Below are positions 8,937-18,011 of a stretch of 64,000 nucleotides of DNA, in pieces. The number at the start of each line of letters is the position of its first letter. Position 1 is the first letter of the stretch. Where the stretch lies: assembly GCA_017548365.1 (NCBI GenBank), contig JAFZAC010000016.1, forward strand, positions 62,001 through 126,000. The letters run 5' to 3'. The position numbers and the translations under genes are program-made. This DNA comes from Muribaculaceae bacterium. Its GTDB lineage: Bacteria > Bacteroidota > Bacteroidia > Bacteroidales > Muribaculaceae. The notes under the pieces are model-generated. The model was not told the DNA's origin. It made no database searches and saw nothing but the letters and a program-made list of their open reading frames with translations.

Positions 8937-10100
8937 TTATCTACGGCCACCGTGGCTTCCGCCACCTCCACCGTGACTACCGCCGCCACCGCCGTGACTG
9001 CTACCGCCACCGCCACCATGGCTTCCACCTGAATAGCCACCGCTACTGCGACTGCCACCAGAATATCCACCACTGCTGCGGCTACCGCCTGAGTAACCTC
9101 CAGTGCTGCGTCCACTACTTGAAGGTGTGTAACTGCGTCCTGCACTTGAAGGTGTGTAAGAGCGAGAACTAGAGCTATTGTAAGTGCCCGAAGAGCTACG
9201 TCCTGTGTTTCCGTGAGCCGAGCGCCCACCAGGTTGCATAGTAGAGCGTCCATTAAATCCGTTGCCACCAGTAGTAGCATTGCCTATATTACCATGATTG
9301 GCATATCCAACGACATTGCCTTGACGTCCTCCATTTCTACCTGGAGCAGCAGCTGTTCCGTGATTAGGCATATTTCCAGTGTTACCACGATTGCCATGAT
9401 AATTCATGCCTGGACGACGTCCGTTGTAACCACTGTTGTAGTGATGGCCATTATGTCCATACCAACCATTATCCCAATGATATGGTCTGCCCCAGTGACT
9501 GCCACCCCAATAGCCGCCCCAGTAGCCACCCCATGGGCGTCCCCAATATGACCAAGGATGATAGCGATAGCCACCATACCAGCCCCAATCATACCAAGAA
9601 CTATAATACCAGGGGCTATACCAACCCCATCCCCAGCTATACCAAGGATCGTAATAAGCGGAACGCCAGCCCCATCCCCAAGAAGGTCCCCAACTCCAGC
9701 TAGAACCCACAATGAGGTTGACCTGAGGAGTACTATCGAAATAATACTCAATCAAGTCAGGATCGTTAGAACGAATCACGATATCGGGATTGTAGAATTT
9801 CTCAATGCGCCTAGTGTTGGCAAACACATCATCATCAAGAATCACAGTGTCGTCTTCATTATAATAACCATCAATGCGACGATTATACTCATCAACGTCA
9901 CGTCCATTCACTATTCCATAAACTGGAGGTGTAGGAACCACCGTACTGCTTGTAACCGTCTGTTGTCTTTTTTCAACAACTTTAGGCTTAGCAGGTTCAG
10001 ATTTGCCATCATAATAGATGTCGTCCTCATAGTCTTGCGCCATTGCACAGCCACAGCCGAGCAACAGGGCACCAATTAAAGACAAAAATTTGTAGTTCAT
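8937..10100 (-). CDS. Secreted Trp/Gly/Tyr-rich low-complexity protein
   Basis: 387 residues; no enzyme family recognised. A signal peptide (LIGALLLGCGCAMAQ) is followed by a conventional segment to ~130 with charged motifs (YYDGKSEPAKPK, RDVDEYNRRIDGYYNEDD). A block at ~131-220 is dominated by Trp, Gly, Tyr and Ser (SSWSWGPSWGWGW and similar). A Gly/Asn/His-rich stretch follows, and the C-terminal third is built of near-tandem GGYSGGSRSS and GGGGSHG units. It may be a surface or matrix protein. The repeats are imperfect at DNA level. It has its own promoter and precedes the FadL-like gene. Confidence 0.8.
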   Translation of the reverse strand: MNYKFLSLIGALLLGCGCAMAQDYEDDIYYDGKSEPAKPKVVEKRQQTVTSSTVVPTPPVYGIVNGRDVDEYNRRIDGYYNEDDTVILDDDVFANTRRIEKFYNPDIVIRSNDPDLIEYYFDSTPQVNLIVGSSWSWGPSWGWGWRSAYYDPWYSWGWGWYSPWYYSSWYDWGWYGGYRYHPWSYWGRPWGGYWGGYWGGSHWGRPYHWDNGWYGHNGHHYNSGYNGRRPGMNYHGNRGNTGNMPNHGTAAAPGRNGGRQGNVVGYANHGNIGNATTGGNGFNGRSTMQPGGRSAHGNTGRSSSGTYNSSSSRSYTPSSAGRSYTPSSSGRSTGGYSGGSRSSGGYSGGSRSSGGYSGGSHGGGGGSSHGGGGGSHGGGGGSHGGRR

Positions 10101-10183
10101 AATGTTATGTTTTTGTTAATAATTATCTTAATAATAATAATTAGACTATATGTGATAATAAAAGTTTAAAATAAAGCACATTG

Positions 10184-10191
10184 CAAAATTA
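10184..10191 (-). promoter_or_regulatory. -7 element for the Trp/Gly-rich protein operon
   Basis: TAATTTTG on the minus strand, 83 bases before the start codon at 10100. It probably also serves the downstream FadL-like gene. Confidence 0.5.
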
Positions 10192-10362
10192 CACAAAGTA
10201 TTTGAAAAAGAAGAACATGAGCGATGATAAAATCACATTTTTTCCTTCATTTTCACCCACTAAACAACAATTAGGTATAAATACTGCACAGGCGCGCGAG
10301 TGATTTAACTATATTTAACGATTTTCTTTGACGATGCAAGGTCATTGCCCGTCATTATTTTG

Positions 10363-10370
10363 TTACTTTG
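10363..10370 (+). promoter_or_regulatory. Probable -7 element for the S1 protein
   Basis: TTACTTTG differs from TAnnTTTG at one position and lies 24 bases before the ATG at 10395. The in-frame TTG at 10368 falls inside it, so that codon is not a credible start. Confidence 0.4.
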
Positions 10371-10394
10371 CAATTGAATAAAAACAAACAGAAA

Positions 10395-11222
10395 ATGAAG
10401 ATAGGACAATACAACAAGTTAATGATTAACAGGTTTGTCGACTTTGGCGCATACTTGATTGATGGAAACAACAACGAAGTGCTACTTCCAAAACGATATC
10501 TTACTGGTGAGGAAGAGCTTGATGACATAATTGAGGTTTTCATATACAATGACTCGGAAAACCGCCCTGTAGCGACCACTGAGCATCCTTTTGCGACCGT
10601 TGGTCAGTTCTGCTTGATGCGTGTGAAAGCAGTCAATGCCATTGGTGCATTCCTCGACTGGGGTCTTGTTGCTAAAGACTTACTAGTTCCGTTCAGCGAA
10701 CAACGAGTGCGCATGCAGGCTGGTCGAAGCTATATCGTGTATATCTATGAGGATCCCAGCAGTCACCGCATAGTTGCCAGTGCCAAGCTCGACAAATTCT
10801 TGAACAAGAGCCTTCCCGACTATTATCATCGCCAAAAGGTTGATGTGTTAATTACTCAACAACAGGAAATTGGTTATCGAGTGATTGTAGATGGTCAATT
10901 CTGGGGGATGATATACAACAATGAGCTATACCAAACTGTAAACATAGGCGAGCACCACATGGGCTTTATCAAGCAGGTGCGCGATGACGGTAAAATTGAT
11001 GTCACACTATCAAAGATTGAAAAAATGCGAGTTGACGATGTCGCTGATGTTATTCTCCAATATTTGCAAGAAAACGGCGGCTCAATGCCTCTCAACGACA
11101 AATCATCGCCCAATGATATAATGCGTGTTTTCAATTGCAGCAAGAAGGACTTCAAGAAGGCGCTTGGGTTACTCTACAAACAGCACAAAGTAACACTGGG
11201 TGAGAATGTTATGCTTGTTTAG
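10395..11222 (+). CDS. CvfB-like S1-domain RNA-binding protein
   Basis: About 275 residues from the ATG at 10395. It resembles the CvfB/YitL family: tandem S1-like OB folds and a C-terminal winged helix. The first OB (residues ~1-65) contains FGAYLIDGNNNEVLLPKRYL. The second contains GAFLDWGLVAKDLLVPFSEQ, a typical S1 signature. The third contains GYRVIVDGQFWGMIYNNELY. The C-terminal ~60 residues (GGSMPLNDKSSPNDI...SKKDFKKALGLLYK) match the winged helix. The family binds RNA and affects virulence-factor expression in staphylococci; the role here is unproven. The gene ends at a bidirectional terminator. Confidence 0.85.
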   Translation: MKIGQYNKLMINRFVDFGAYLIDGNNNEVLLPKRYLTGEEELDDIIEVFIYNDSENRPVATTEHPFATVGQFCLMRVKAVNAIGAFLDWGLVAKDLLVPFSEQRVRMQAGRSYIVYIYEDPSSHRIVASAKLDKFLNKSLPDYYHRQKVDVLITQQQEIGYRVIVDGQFWGMIYNNELYQTVNIGEHHMGFIKQVRDDGKIDVTLSKIEKMRVDDVADVILQYLQENGGSMPLNDKSSPNDIMRVFNCSKKDFKKALGLLYKQHKVTLGENVMLV

Positions 11223-11420
11223 AGACAAAAATAATTACAGCTATTTGACTCAATTGACTTTTAAAAATATAATTATAAGATAAATTAAGTGTAATCACCG
11301 TACTCAGTGTAATCACCAAATCACTGATACTTTTTCACTTTTCATATCTTGGAGGTGCAGTATGTCAATGAACTTATGTGCATGCAAATATATGGGATGA
11401 GTATTATGGAGAACAACATT

Positions 11421-11455
11421 AAAAAACACCGCAAGGTATACCTTGCGATGTTTTT
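11421..11455. terminator. Bidirectional terminator between the S1 and hexa-cohesin genes
   Basis: The 18-base palindrome CGCAAGGTATACCTTGCG at 11430-11447 is extended by an A-run on the left and a T-run on the right, so it can terminate both converging genes. Confidence 0.8.
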
Positions 11456-11477
11456 ATATTGATATGGGGTATTCCAA

Positions 11478-14222
11478 TTAATTGCCCATGAGAATTGAGT
11501 ATATCATTGTAACATCGGAACTTGTTACCGAGCCGTCTCCGTCCACGTCGCTTGTAGCAATAAATGTCTCGTCTCCGTTTAGCAGGTAGTTATAGAGCGC
11601 TGTGATGTCAGCACTTGTTACAACGCCGTCACAATTCACGTCGCCAATTACATGATCGCTAGCCTTGACTGCGGTTACCATAACCACAAAATCGGGAACT
11701 GAGATTTCGGTTTGAGCGTCGGCTGTAGTCATAACCACATTCTTCACAGTGAATTCAGTTGTTCCTATGAAGCTCTGTATAGCTTCAAAGTCAATATTCA
11801 TTATTGCTCCACTGTTTCCTGAGAAATCGGCAGGCGGGAAGCTCACAGCCACTACGCGGATATCTCCATTGGCCTTGGGATTAGCGATAATGTAGTGATT
11901 GTCGCTCATGCGCTCAGTAAGAGCCATGCTGTAGTCACCATTATCGGCTTGCGGGATAGAAAGTTCTAAAGGCAGAGAGATATCAAACTGTACCGCTGCA
12001 ATATTGGTAATTTCATTGTCCATCACAACTGGAACAGTCATTGTCTTTCCCTGTTCAATGCTGAAGTCATCAATGTAGAGGGTATCGACAGGAACATAAG
12101 GTCCACTTGCAGTAACCACAACAGCAAAGTCGTTAACAGTGATGTCACCTTCATTAGTCTTAAGTACCACATTCTTCACATTGATGACGGCAGAACCCGT
12201 GAACTCTCTTGTTGCATTAACTTTCAAATACATTATATTGCCGTCATCACCAGTGAAAGCAGCGGCAGGAACGGCTGCCTCAACAACGTGCATCAGTGAG
12301 CCTTGATCTGAAATGGTAACCATGTGCCCGTTGGCACGCTCCCCAAGCCTTGCTTGATTAGCCACTGTAAGCTCTTGAGGCACTTCAAGGTCAAACTCTA
12401 CAGCGTTGACCACGACAGTCTCGTTGGTGAGTACCACTGGTACTTGCATAGAGCGTCCAGGAGCGATTGCAAAGTCGCTGATGGAAAGGTTATCGCTTGG
12501 AACATATACACCATTGGCAGTTACATTCACATCAAAGTCTTCAATAAGAGTCTCAACCTCATCGGCACTGGTAAGAACCACATCAGCAACATGAATCACG
12601 GCAGTGCCCGAGAAATCGCGGCTTGCAGTGACATTTATGTACATAATGTCGCCCGAGTTTCCAAAGAAATTGACTGTTGGAAAGCTAAACGCAGCGATCG
12701 ATACAGTATTACCACTGGTATTTGCCACCACCTGATGAGAATCACTCTTGCGGTCACTCAGAGTTGCACCATGAACAGTGAGGCCCTCAGGCATCTCCAA
12801 CTTGAGCTGGAAGCCAGCGACAGGAGTAGCCTCGTTGTCCATAATCACTGGCACTTGCATAGTTTGTCCTGGTGTAATCTCAAAGTCGTTGATATAGAAT
12901 AGATTCTCAGGCACATACACGCCATCGGCAGTCACTGTGACATCAAAGTCATCGAGTGTCGTGATGTCGCTGTTAGGCTCAATGAGCCGTACATTGCTCA
13001 CATTGATAACAGTCTGTCCCTCGAATGTGCGGTCGGCAACCACCACAATGTTGAGCACAGCGCCTTCGGTGCCATTAAAGATTCTGCCATATTTGCCATG
13101 GACATCAACCTTTAAGGCATCATCTCCAAGAGGTGTAACTGTCAAGGTATGATTGGGGGCCCTATCGGTCAGTGTAAACGCATCTTCTGTGATTGTTAGC
13201 CCTTGTGGAATAGTCATTTCGAAGCTAAACGAGCAGAACTGAGTCACTTCGTTCTCAAGAAGCACAGGCATAACAACAGTTTTGCCTGGCTTTATTGAGA
13301 AATCTTCAATTGTAAGACGGTCGGTAGGCACATACACACCATTGGCAGCAACGTTAACGTCAAAATCATCAACCGGGCTATCGTGAGCATCGCTAGTGGC
13401 AAGCATCACGTTACGGAATGATATCACAGCACTGCCAGTAAATGACTTGCTCGCCGTGAAATCGATGAACATGATATCACCGCTGTCACCACTGAAGTCG
13501 GCTGTGGGGTATCCAAATGCCACCACGCTCCAATGGTCGCCATTCTTGTTGGCAACCAACTGGTGAGTTTCGCCCTTGCGGTCGCTCAATGTGAACGAGC
13601 TAGCTGTAGTGGTAATGCCTTCTGGCAGATACATGTCGAACTGGAATCCAGCAATTGCACTCGCATGATTGTCGAGAACAACCGGCACATGCAGAGTTGT
13701 TCCAGGGGCGATCTCGAAATCGTCCATGTAAAACTCATTGCCAAGCACTATAAAACCTTGTGCAGTTACTGTCACCGTCAGGTCGGGATGAGAGTGCTCA
13801 TGAGCATCGCTTGTTGTGAGTGCGATATTCTTGACATTAATAACAGCTTGACCTTCAAAGTCTTCGGCAGCCACCACGTCAATGGTCAACACTGCCCCAC
13901 TATTCCCTGTGAAATTAGTGGCAGGAAAACTAAATGCCATCACCGTAATGTGGTCGCCATTAACATTTGTCATCAGTTGGTGCGAACTTGACGCACGCCC
14001 ACTCAACCTGAACCCACCATCGGCGACGCTAAGTCCTGACGGCATGTAAAGGTCAAACTGGAATGCGGCAAAGTCGGTATCAGGATTATCAAGCAAGACC
14101 GGTACTGTGACAGTATCGCCCGCCTTGATTGAAAAATCATCGATGTGCAACTGATTAGCCGCTTGAGCATGCATAGCTACAACCACTAACATTATAGTTA
14201 TAATATGAAATAGCTTTTTCAT
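11478..14222 (-). CDS. Six-module cohesin-like protein with C-terminal dockerin
   Basis: 914 residues: signal peptide, then six ~138-residue beta-sandwich modules at about 24-155, 163-294, 302-434, 441-571, 578-707 and 714-852. Each opens with (I/M)xDFxIxPGxTxxVPVxLDN and contains AxFQFDxxxPxGL, then FSGNSGxIMxI and a final xDFxVxVTAxGxYVP. This is the layout of cohesin domains. Residues 860-914 are a dockerin with two calcium loops (DVNCDGVVTSAD, DVDGDGSVTSSD), ending ILMGN. A chain carrying both cohesins and a dockerin has the architecture of a cellulosomal scaffoldin. No T9SS tail or catalytic domain is visible. It is the last gene of a four-gene secreted-protein locus. Module identity is confident; actual binding to dockerins is inference. 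Confidence 0.85.
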   Translation of the reverse strand: MKKLFHIITIMLVVVAMHAQAANQLHIDDFSIKAGDTVTVPVLLDNPDTDFAAFQFDLYMPSGLSVADGGFRLSGRASSSHQLMTNVNGDHITVMAFSFPATNFTGNSGAVLTIDVVAAEDFEGQAVINVKNIALTTSDAHEHSHPDLTVTVTAQGFIVLGNEFYMDDFEIAPGTTLHVPVVLDNHASAIAGFQFDMYLPEGITTTASSFTLSDRKGETHQLVANKNGDHWSVVAFGYPTADFSGDSGDIMFIDFTASKSFTGSAVISFRNVMLATSDAHDSPVDDFDVNVAANGVYVPTDRLTIEDFSIKPGKTVVMPVLLENEVTQFCSFSFEMTIPQGLTITEDAFTLTDRAPNHTLTVTPLGDDALKVDVHGKYGRIFNGTEGAVLNIVVVADRTFEGQTVINVSNVRLIEPNSDITTLDDFDVTVTADGVYVPENLFYINDFEITPGQTMQVPVIMDNEATPVAGFQLKLEMPEGLTVHGATLSDRKSDSHQVVANTSGNTVSIAAFSFPTVNFFGNSGDIMYINVTASRDFSGTAVIHVADVVLTSADEVETLIEDFDVNVTANGVYVPSDNLSISDFAIAPGRSMQVPVVLTNETVVVNAVEFDLEVPQELTVANQARLGERANGHMVTISDQGSLMHVVEAAVPAAAFTGDDGNIMYLKVNATREFTGSAVINVKNVVLKTNEGDITVNDFAVVVTASGPYVPVDTLYIDDFSIEQGKTMTVPVVMDNEITNIAAVQFDISLPLELSIPQADNGDYSMALTERMSDNHYIIANPKANGDIRVVAVSFPPADFSGNSGAIMNIDFEAIQSFIGTTEFTVKNVVMTTADAQTEISVPDFVVMVTAVKASDHVIGDVNCDGVVTSADITALYNYLLNGDETFIATSDVDGDGSVTSSDVTMIYSILMGN

Positions 14223-14255
14223 ATCTAAAAGAGCTTTTCAATTAAGGAGTGCAAA

Positions 14256-15974
14256 TTATTTTACAAGCACTTTTTTGCCATTTATTACATAGACACCAGT
14301 AGGCAGCCCCTTAGTGGCCTCGGCTGGATCAACGCCTTGACGCAGGAGTACGCCCTTCATGTCATAGACATTAACTCCCTCGCCATCAGTGCCCACTTGG
14401 GCAATAGCTGTAACAACCGAGTTGGTGGTAACATTAGGTAGCACACTCTCCACCTCATTGTACTGAGTGAAGAAAATGTCACTGATGTTCACACTATCGC
14501 TTGAGTCAAGCAAAGATGTAGCTTTCACCTTAAGAATGATAATAGTATCGTTGCCACACGATATTTCATTATTATCGAGCGAGAAGCCAAGTAGACGGAT
14601 AGAGCCATCTGGGTTAACTCCAGTCATCAGGGTATGAGAAGCAGCTCTACCTGTGAGCACTGCGCTCTCCAATGTAAGACCTTGTGGAAGAGTTACATCC
14701 ATCTGGAAACCAGCGTAAGGAGTAGCGTTGTCAAGACTAATAGCTAACGTGCTCGTTTCTGGATCATAGTCACCAAGGCTCAGCACATCGTTGGTAGCAG
14801 CCTTTGGAGCATTGAGCGCAGGCGCTGACGAATTGCCCACAGCGATATTGGCGATTGCAATAAGGTCGGTTATATTAATAGAACCGCTTGCATTCACATC
14901 AGCTGCTTCCTCTACAAACACTTCGGGAGAGATACCCACGATATAGTTGGCCACGCACATAACATCGGTTACATTAACTTTCTTGTCGGCATTCACGTCG
15001 CCAGGGATAGGCAACTCCTCAAATGGCAATGTGCCGCTCTCGAGCACAATCTTAGCATTGCCGCCAATGAATCCCATGCCGTCGCGAACCATGTCGGCAA
15101 GAGTGATATTGCCCATATCAAACACAGTCTCGGAAGTTACCATAGCTTGAGCATACAGATTTGTAAGCACGTCGGCATAACCATCGGCATTGGTTTCCCA
15201 ATTGTAAAGGCAGAAGTGATAAGTAATACCCGTCTGATTGTCCTTATATTGTGCAAGCTCTTGGTTTGGGTTCTCCCAGCTGTTCTTGCCCTCGCTTGGA
15301 GTGTATTCAGGTATAAAACCATAGTCAAGGAAGTTGTAAATTGTCACCTTATTATTATAGTAGTACAAATACACGGGGAACGATACAACTTCGCCAGTAT
15401 TGTAAACGTGGTCATCACTGTCGAAATCAACCTCATCGTAGGTCATAGTAGCGTTGCTTGCGATAAACTGGGTGAACATACCGTTATCGTACATTGCACC
15501 TGCGTTAACGTAAGAATCACTATCAGGGTCATAATAGATGAGAGCCAGATTCCAAGTAGTGGAAATAGTGAAACCGCTAGAGTTAACACGTCCCGAAAGA
15601 CTGGTATTAAGAACGGTGTTTACATCACTATTGTTCACAACCGACTGTGCAACCACATAGAGGTAGCAGGTATAACTTTGATACTGATAGGTGTAAACAC
15701 ACTGTGGCAAGAATGAAATAGTATTAGCACCCCAGTTCACACTGAAAGAGAGATCGCTGCCTTGAGCGAAATAGTTTGACACTGTGACGCGGCTGGTACC
15801 TCCAGTGTAGGCCATTGAAACACGGTTACAACCAATGTTGCCGCCTGTGTAGATGTCACGGTCCATCTCGATGTTAATGCTTGCTAGCTTCTCGGCAGTG
15901 AATGCCGAAGCAGCACGCGACACATTTGCCGTCGCCAGCGCAAGCAAGATGATTGTGAAAAGATATTTTCTCAT
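14256..15974 (-). CDS. Secreted protein with dockerin, cohesin-like domain and T9SS sorting tail
   Basis: 572 residues. After a signal peptide, an unrecognised beta-rich N-terminal region runs to ~320. A dockerin-like pair at ~325-381 (DVNADKKVNVTD, DVNASGSINITD) comes next; the calcium ligands of both loops are partly changed. A cohesin-like module at ~397-526 (YAGFQMDVTLPQGLTLESA) follows, similar to those of the next gene. The last ~43 residues (VNVYDMKGVLLRQG...GLPTGVYVINGKKVLVK) are a type A T9SS C-terminal sorting domain. The protein is thus predicted to be exported through type IX secretion and anchored at the surface. It is 33 bases upstream of the hexa-cohesin gene and 16 bases after its other neighbour. 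Confidence 0.85.
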   Translation of the reverse strand: MRKYLFTIILLALATANVSRAASAFTAEKLASINIEMDRDIYTGGNIGCNRVSMAYTGGTSRVTVSNYFAQGSDLSFSVNWGANTISFLPQCVYTYQYQSYTCYLYVVAQSVVNNSDVNTVLNTSLSGRVNSSGFTISTTWNLALIYYDPDSDSYVNAGAMYDNGMFTQFIASNATMTYDEVDFDSDDHVYNTGEVVSFPVYLYYYNNKVTIYNFLDYGFIPEYTPSEGKNSWENPNQELAQYKDNQTGITYHFCLYNWETNADGYADVLTNLYAQAMVTSETVFDMGNITLADMVRDGMGFIGGNAKIVLESGTLPFEELPIPGDVNADKKVNVTDVMCVANYIVGISPEVFVEEAADVNASGSINITDLIAIANIAVGNSSAPALNAPKAATNDVLSLGDYDPETSTLAISLDNATPYAGFQMDVTLPQGLTLESAVLTGRAASHTLMTGVNPDGSIRLLGFSLDNNEISCGNDTIIILKVKATSLLDSSDSVNISDIFFTQYNEVESVLPNVTTNSVVTAIAQVGTDGEGVNVYDMKGVLLRQGVDPAEATKGLPTGVYVINGKKVLVK

Positions 15975-15990
15975 TTGATTAATATATTAT

Positions 15991-17910
15991 TTATTTATAA
16001 AATTTCTTGAAGGTAGAGCGGTTACCGTTGTCGAAAATCGTGACTACAATGTTCACACCACTGAATGGTGTAGCACTCTCAATGCCCATCATGTTGTAAT
16101 ACTTAACGTCAACAACCTTGCCAGTGCTCTCTATTGTGTTAATGGAAGTAGGCACATCATAGAGTCTAAGAGGATAAACTAGGTAGTCGGCCGAAGCATT
16201 AGCAGTATTAGGTGTTCCTGTAGCTCCATCCTTGAGACTTGGCGCATTGCTTGAACTAGGCACTTTACGCAAAATAGCATCAAACTCATAAATGTAACCG
16301 TTTTGGGGATTGCCACTAGGCAGATAGTCCCAATTAACAGCGATGCCACCAGTCATGTCGCTTGGTGTTTTCTCTGACGGCACATAGAACTTGCCATCAG
16401 CAGCGTTGTAACATGCCCAAGTGATATTAGCATACTCCTGTACCTTAGGAGCAACAAAGAAATATTTGCTTGTTGGCTGATAATATGCTTCGTTAAAGCT
16501 AGGCATGATATAGAGGTTGGGGTCGTAGTTATGTGCTTCACCCATTTTGGGGTTAGAAGTCACAGCGATAGTCGGGTTAACCTTGTCAACAAGTTTACCT
16601 GTAATGCTCTTGCCTTTTATTATCTTGCCTACATAGTTATTGGCATTGGCAACACCGGTGAGCATCACCCAATTGCTTTGGTCATAGTTAGCTGCTGGAT
16701 GCTTGCCAACTTCACCCATAAATTCAGCGTTCACATTACCCATAAAGTCAATTTGATTCTCACCTAGCACTGATGGGTATTTATACTTGCCCATGTCTTT
16801 AGCAAAAAGCACGTCACCCATTGTTACTGGATAATCATTGCTTGAGGGACCATAACGGTTAGAATTAACATAATCCCATCCACCTTGGTCATTGTTTTGC
16901 GCCAGAGCACTTGTTATACTGAAATAGTTCTTGTTGTTGCTTCCACCATTGAAGTTTACTACAACGCTATAATGCACACCGTCAGTGGTCTCCATGGGCT
17001 GACCAACAGTAGGATTCCAGCTATTACCGTTAGCCTCTCCTAAAACATAGTAAGTAGGATAACTGCCATTATTAACATAACCTGTCACCTGTTCGGCACT
17101 TTGAGACACAGTGAGCGCGTTGGCACTCAAATCCAAGTCAAGTCTGTATCTGCCCTTGTCAATCTCAAATGTGTTTTGATTTTTGCTCACTCCCATAGGA
17201 GCACTCAGCACACCGTCAACAGTGGCGACACCAACAAGGTCATCGTTGACGGTGTATTCCTCACCAGGTTCTCCGTCGTTAACGATGTCAACGAGATTAG
17301 TAGCGGTAAAAACTGAATGTTCAAAATACTCTACAACACGAGAACTACTTGGGGTATACCAATAAGTTCCTTGTGCCACAACCAATCCCCATGGATCGTC
17401 AAGAGTAATTTCTCCTTTTTCAAGGTCAATGGTACCATGACAATCGGCACCGCCATCGTAAGTGTAATAAACTCTTTGATTATATATAGTAGTAACTCCT
17501 TGTTGATAATACTTCATATGAGCAACCAAAGCATGTTGATAGCCAGTATAACCAAATTTAGTGGTCTTGCCTAAATATGCAACACGCCATGTAAAACTTG
17601 CTTTTGTATCACTCTGCCATGTCAAACTAGTAGCACTCACACCATAATTAATAGGCAGATTCACCATAGCTGAAGTGCTACTAACCACATCTGTATTCCA
17701 ATAAAAATGATTGAATGTCAGTTGCTCAGTCGCAGCATCCCAAACCACAGTTACCTTATTGGTTCTTACAATTTCACTACCTCGATAGTCTTTTTGCAGA
17801 TAAATCTGTGTAAATGACTCTGGCTGCGCTTTTGCGCTATTATTTGGCGCAACTGTTGAGAATAATGACATTGCGGCAAATAATAATGAATAAGTAAATA
17901 ATTTTCTCAT
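15991..17910 (-). CDS. Secreted protein, long paralogue of the neighbouring 271-aa protein
   Basis: 639 residues with a signal peptide ending near NSAKAQ. Residues ~34-215 closely match the whole mature 271-residue protein encoded just upstream in the operon. Shared motifs are QPESF, DYRG, VVWDAAT, LTWQSDTKASFTWR, GGADCHGTIDLEKG and VVEYFEHS. The last ~50 residues (VKYYNMMGIESATPFSGVNIV) also match and resemble a T9SS sorting tail. Between them lies a ~370-residue stretch absent from the shorter copy, rich in aromatic and Asn residues. I do not recognise the N-terminal domain. Likely surface-exposed; function unknown. Confidence 0.78.
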   Translation of the reverse strand: MRKLFTYSLLFAAMSLFSTVAPNNSAKAQPESFTQIYLQKDYRGSEIVRTNKVTVVWDAATEQLTFNHFYWNTDVVSSTSAMVNLPINYGVSATSLTWQSDTKASFTWRVAYLGKTTKFGYTGYQHALVAHMKYYQQGVTTIYNQRVYYTYDGGADCHGTIDLEKGEITLDDPWGLVVAQGTYWYTPSSSRVVEYFEHSVFTATNLVDIVNDGEPGEEYTVNDDLVGVATVDGVLSAPMGVSKNQNTFEIDKGRYRLDLDLSANALTVSQSAEQVTGYVNNGSYPTYYVLGEANGNSWNPTVGQPMETTDGVHYSVVVNFNGGSNNKNYFSITSALAQNNDQGGWDYVNSNRYGPSSNDYPVTMGDVLFAKDMGKYKYPSVLGENQIDFMGNVNAEFMGEVGKHPAANYDQSNWVMLTGVANANNYVGKIIKGKSITGKLVDKVNPTIAVTSNPKMGEAHNYDPNLYIMPSFNEAYYQPTSKYFFVAPKVQEYANITWACYNAADGKFYVPSEKTPSDMTGGIAVNWDYLPSGNPQNGYIYEFDAILRKVPSSSNAPSLKDGATGTPNTANASADYLVYPLRLYDVPTSINTIESTGKVVDVKYYNMMGIESATPFSGVNIVVTIFDNGNRSTFKKFYK

Positions 17911-17947
17911 ATAGATATATGTTTTTATTCACATCAAGATATCAATA

Positions 17948-17995
17948 AGAGGGTGTGCCAAAATGCAAGATTGTCAACATTTTGAAACACCCTCT
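17948..17995 (-). other. Long intra-operon hairpin
   Basis: AGAGGGTGT pairs with ACACCCTCT, and after a two-base internal loop CAAAATG pairs with CATTTTG, leaving a 12-base loop. No T-tract follows on the minus strand, so it looks more like an mRNA-stabilising or processing hairpin, or a partial terminator between the two paralogous genes. Confidence 0.6.
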
Positions 17996-18011
17996 GTACG
18001 ATAATTAAATA

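Noticed and set aside
8937-9140. CRISPR-like or satellite array at the 3' end of the Gly-rich gene
   Set aside because: Units are irregular in length and sequence and keep the reading frame, so they are codon-level Gly/Ser repeats of a protein, not a spaced array.
9213-10079. Long open frames on the plus strand opposite the Trp/Gly-rich gene
   Set aside because: They are antisense shadows of a biased sequence with low stop density; their Ile/Ser/Pro/Thr-rich composition does not look like a protein and they have no promoter.
11478-14222. Six-fold DNA repeat as a recombination or mobile element
   Set aside because: The ~414-base units have diverged strongly and keep a single open frame; they are ancient protein modules.
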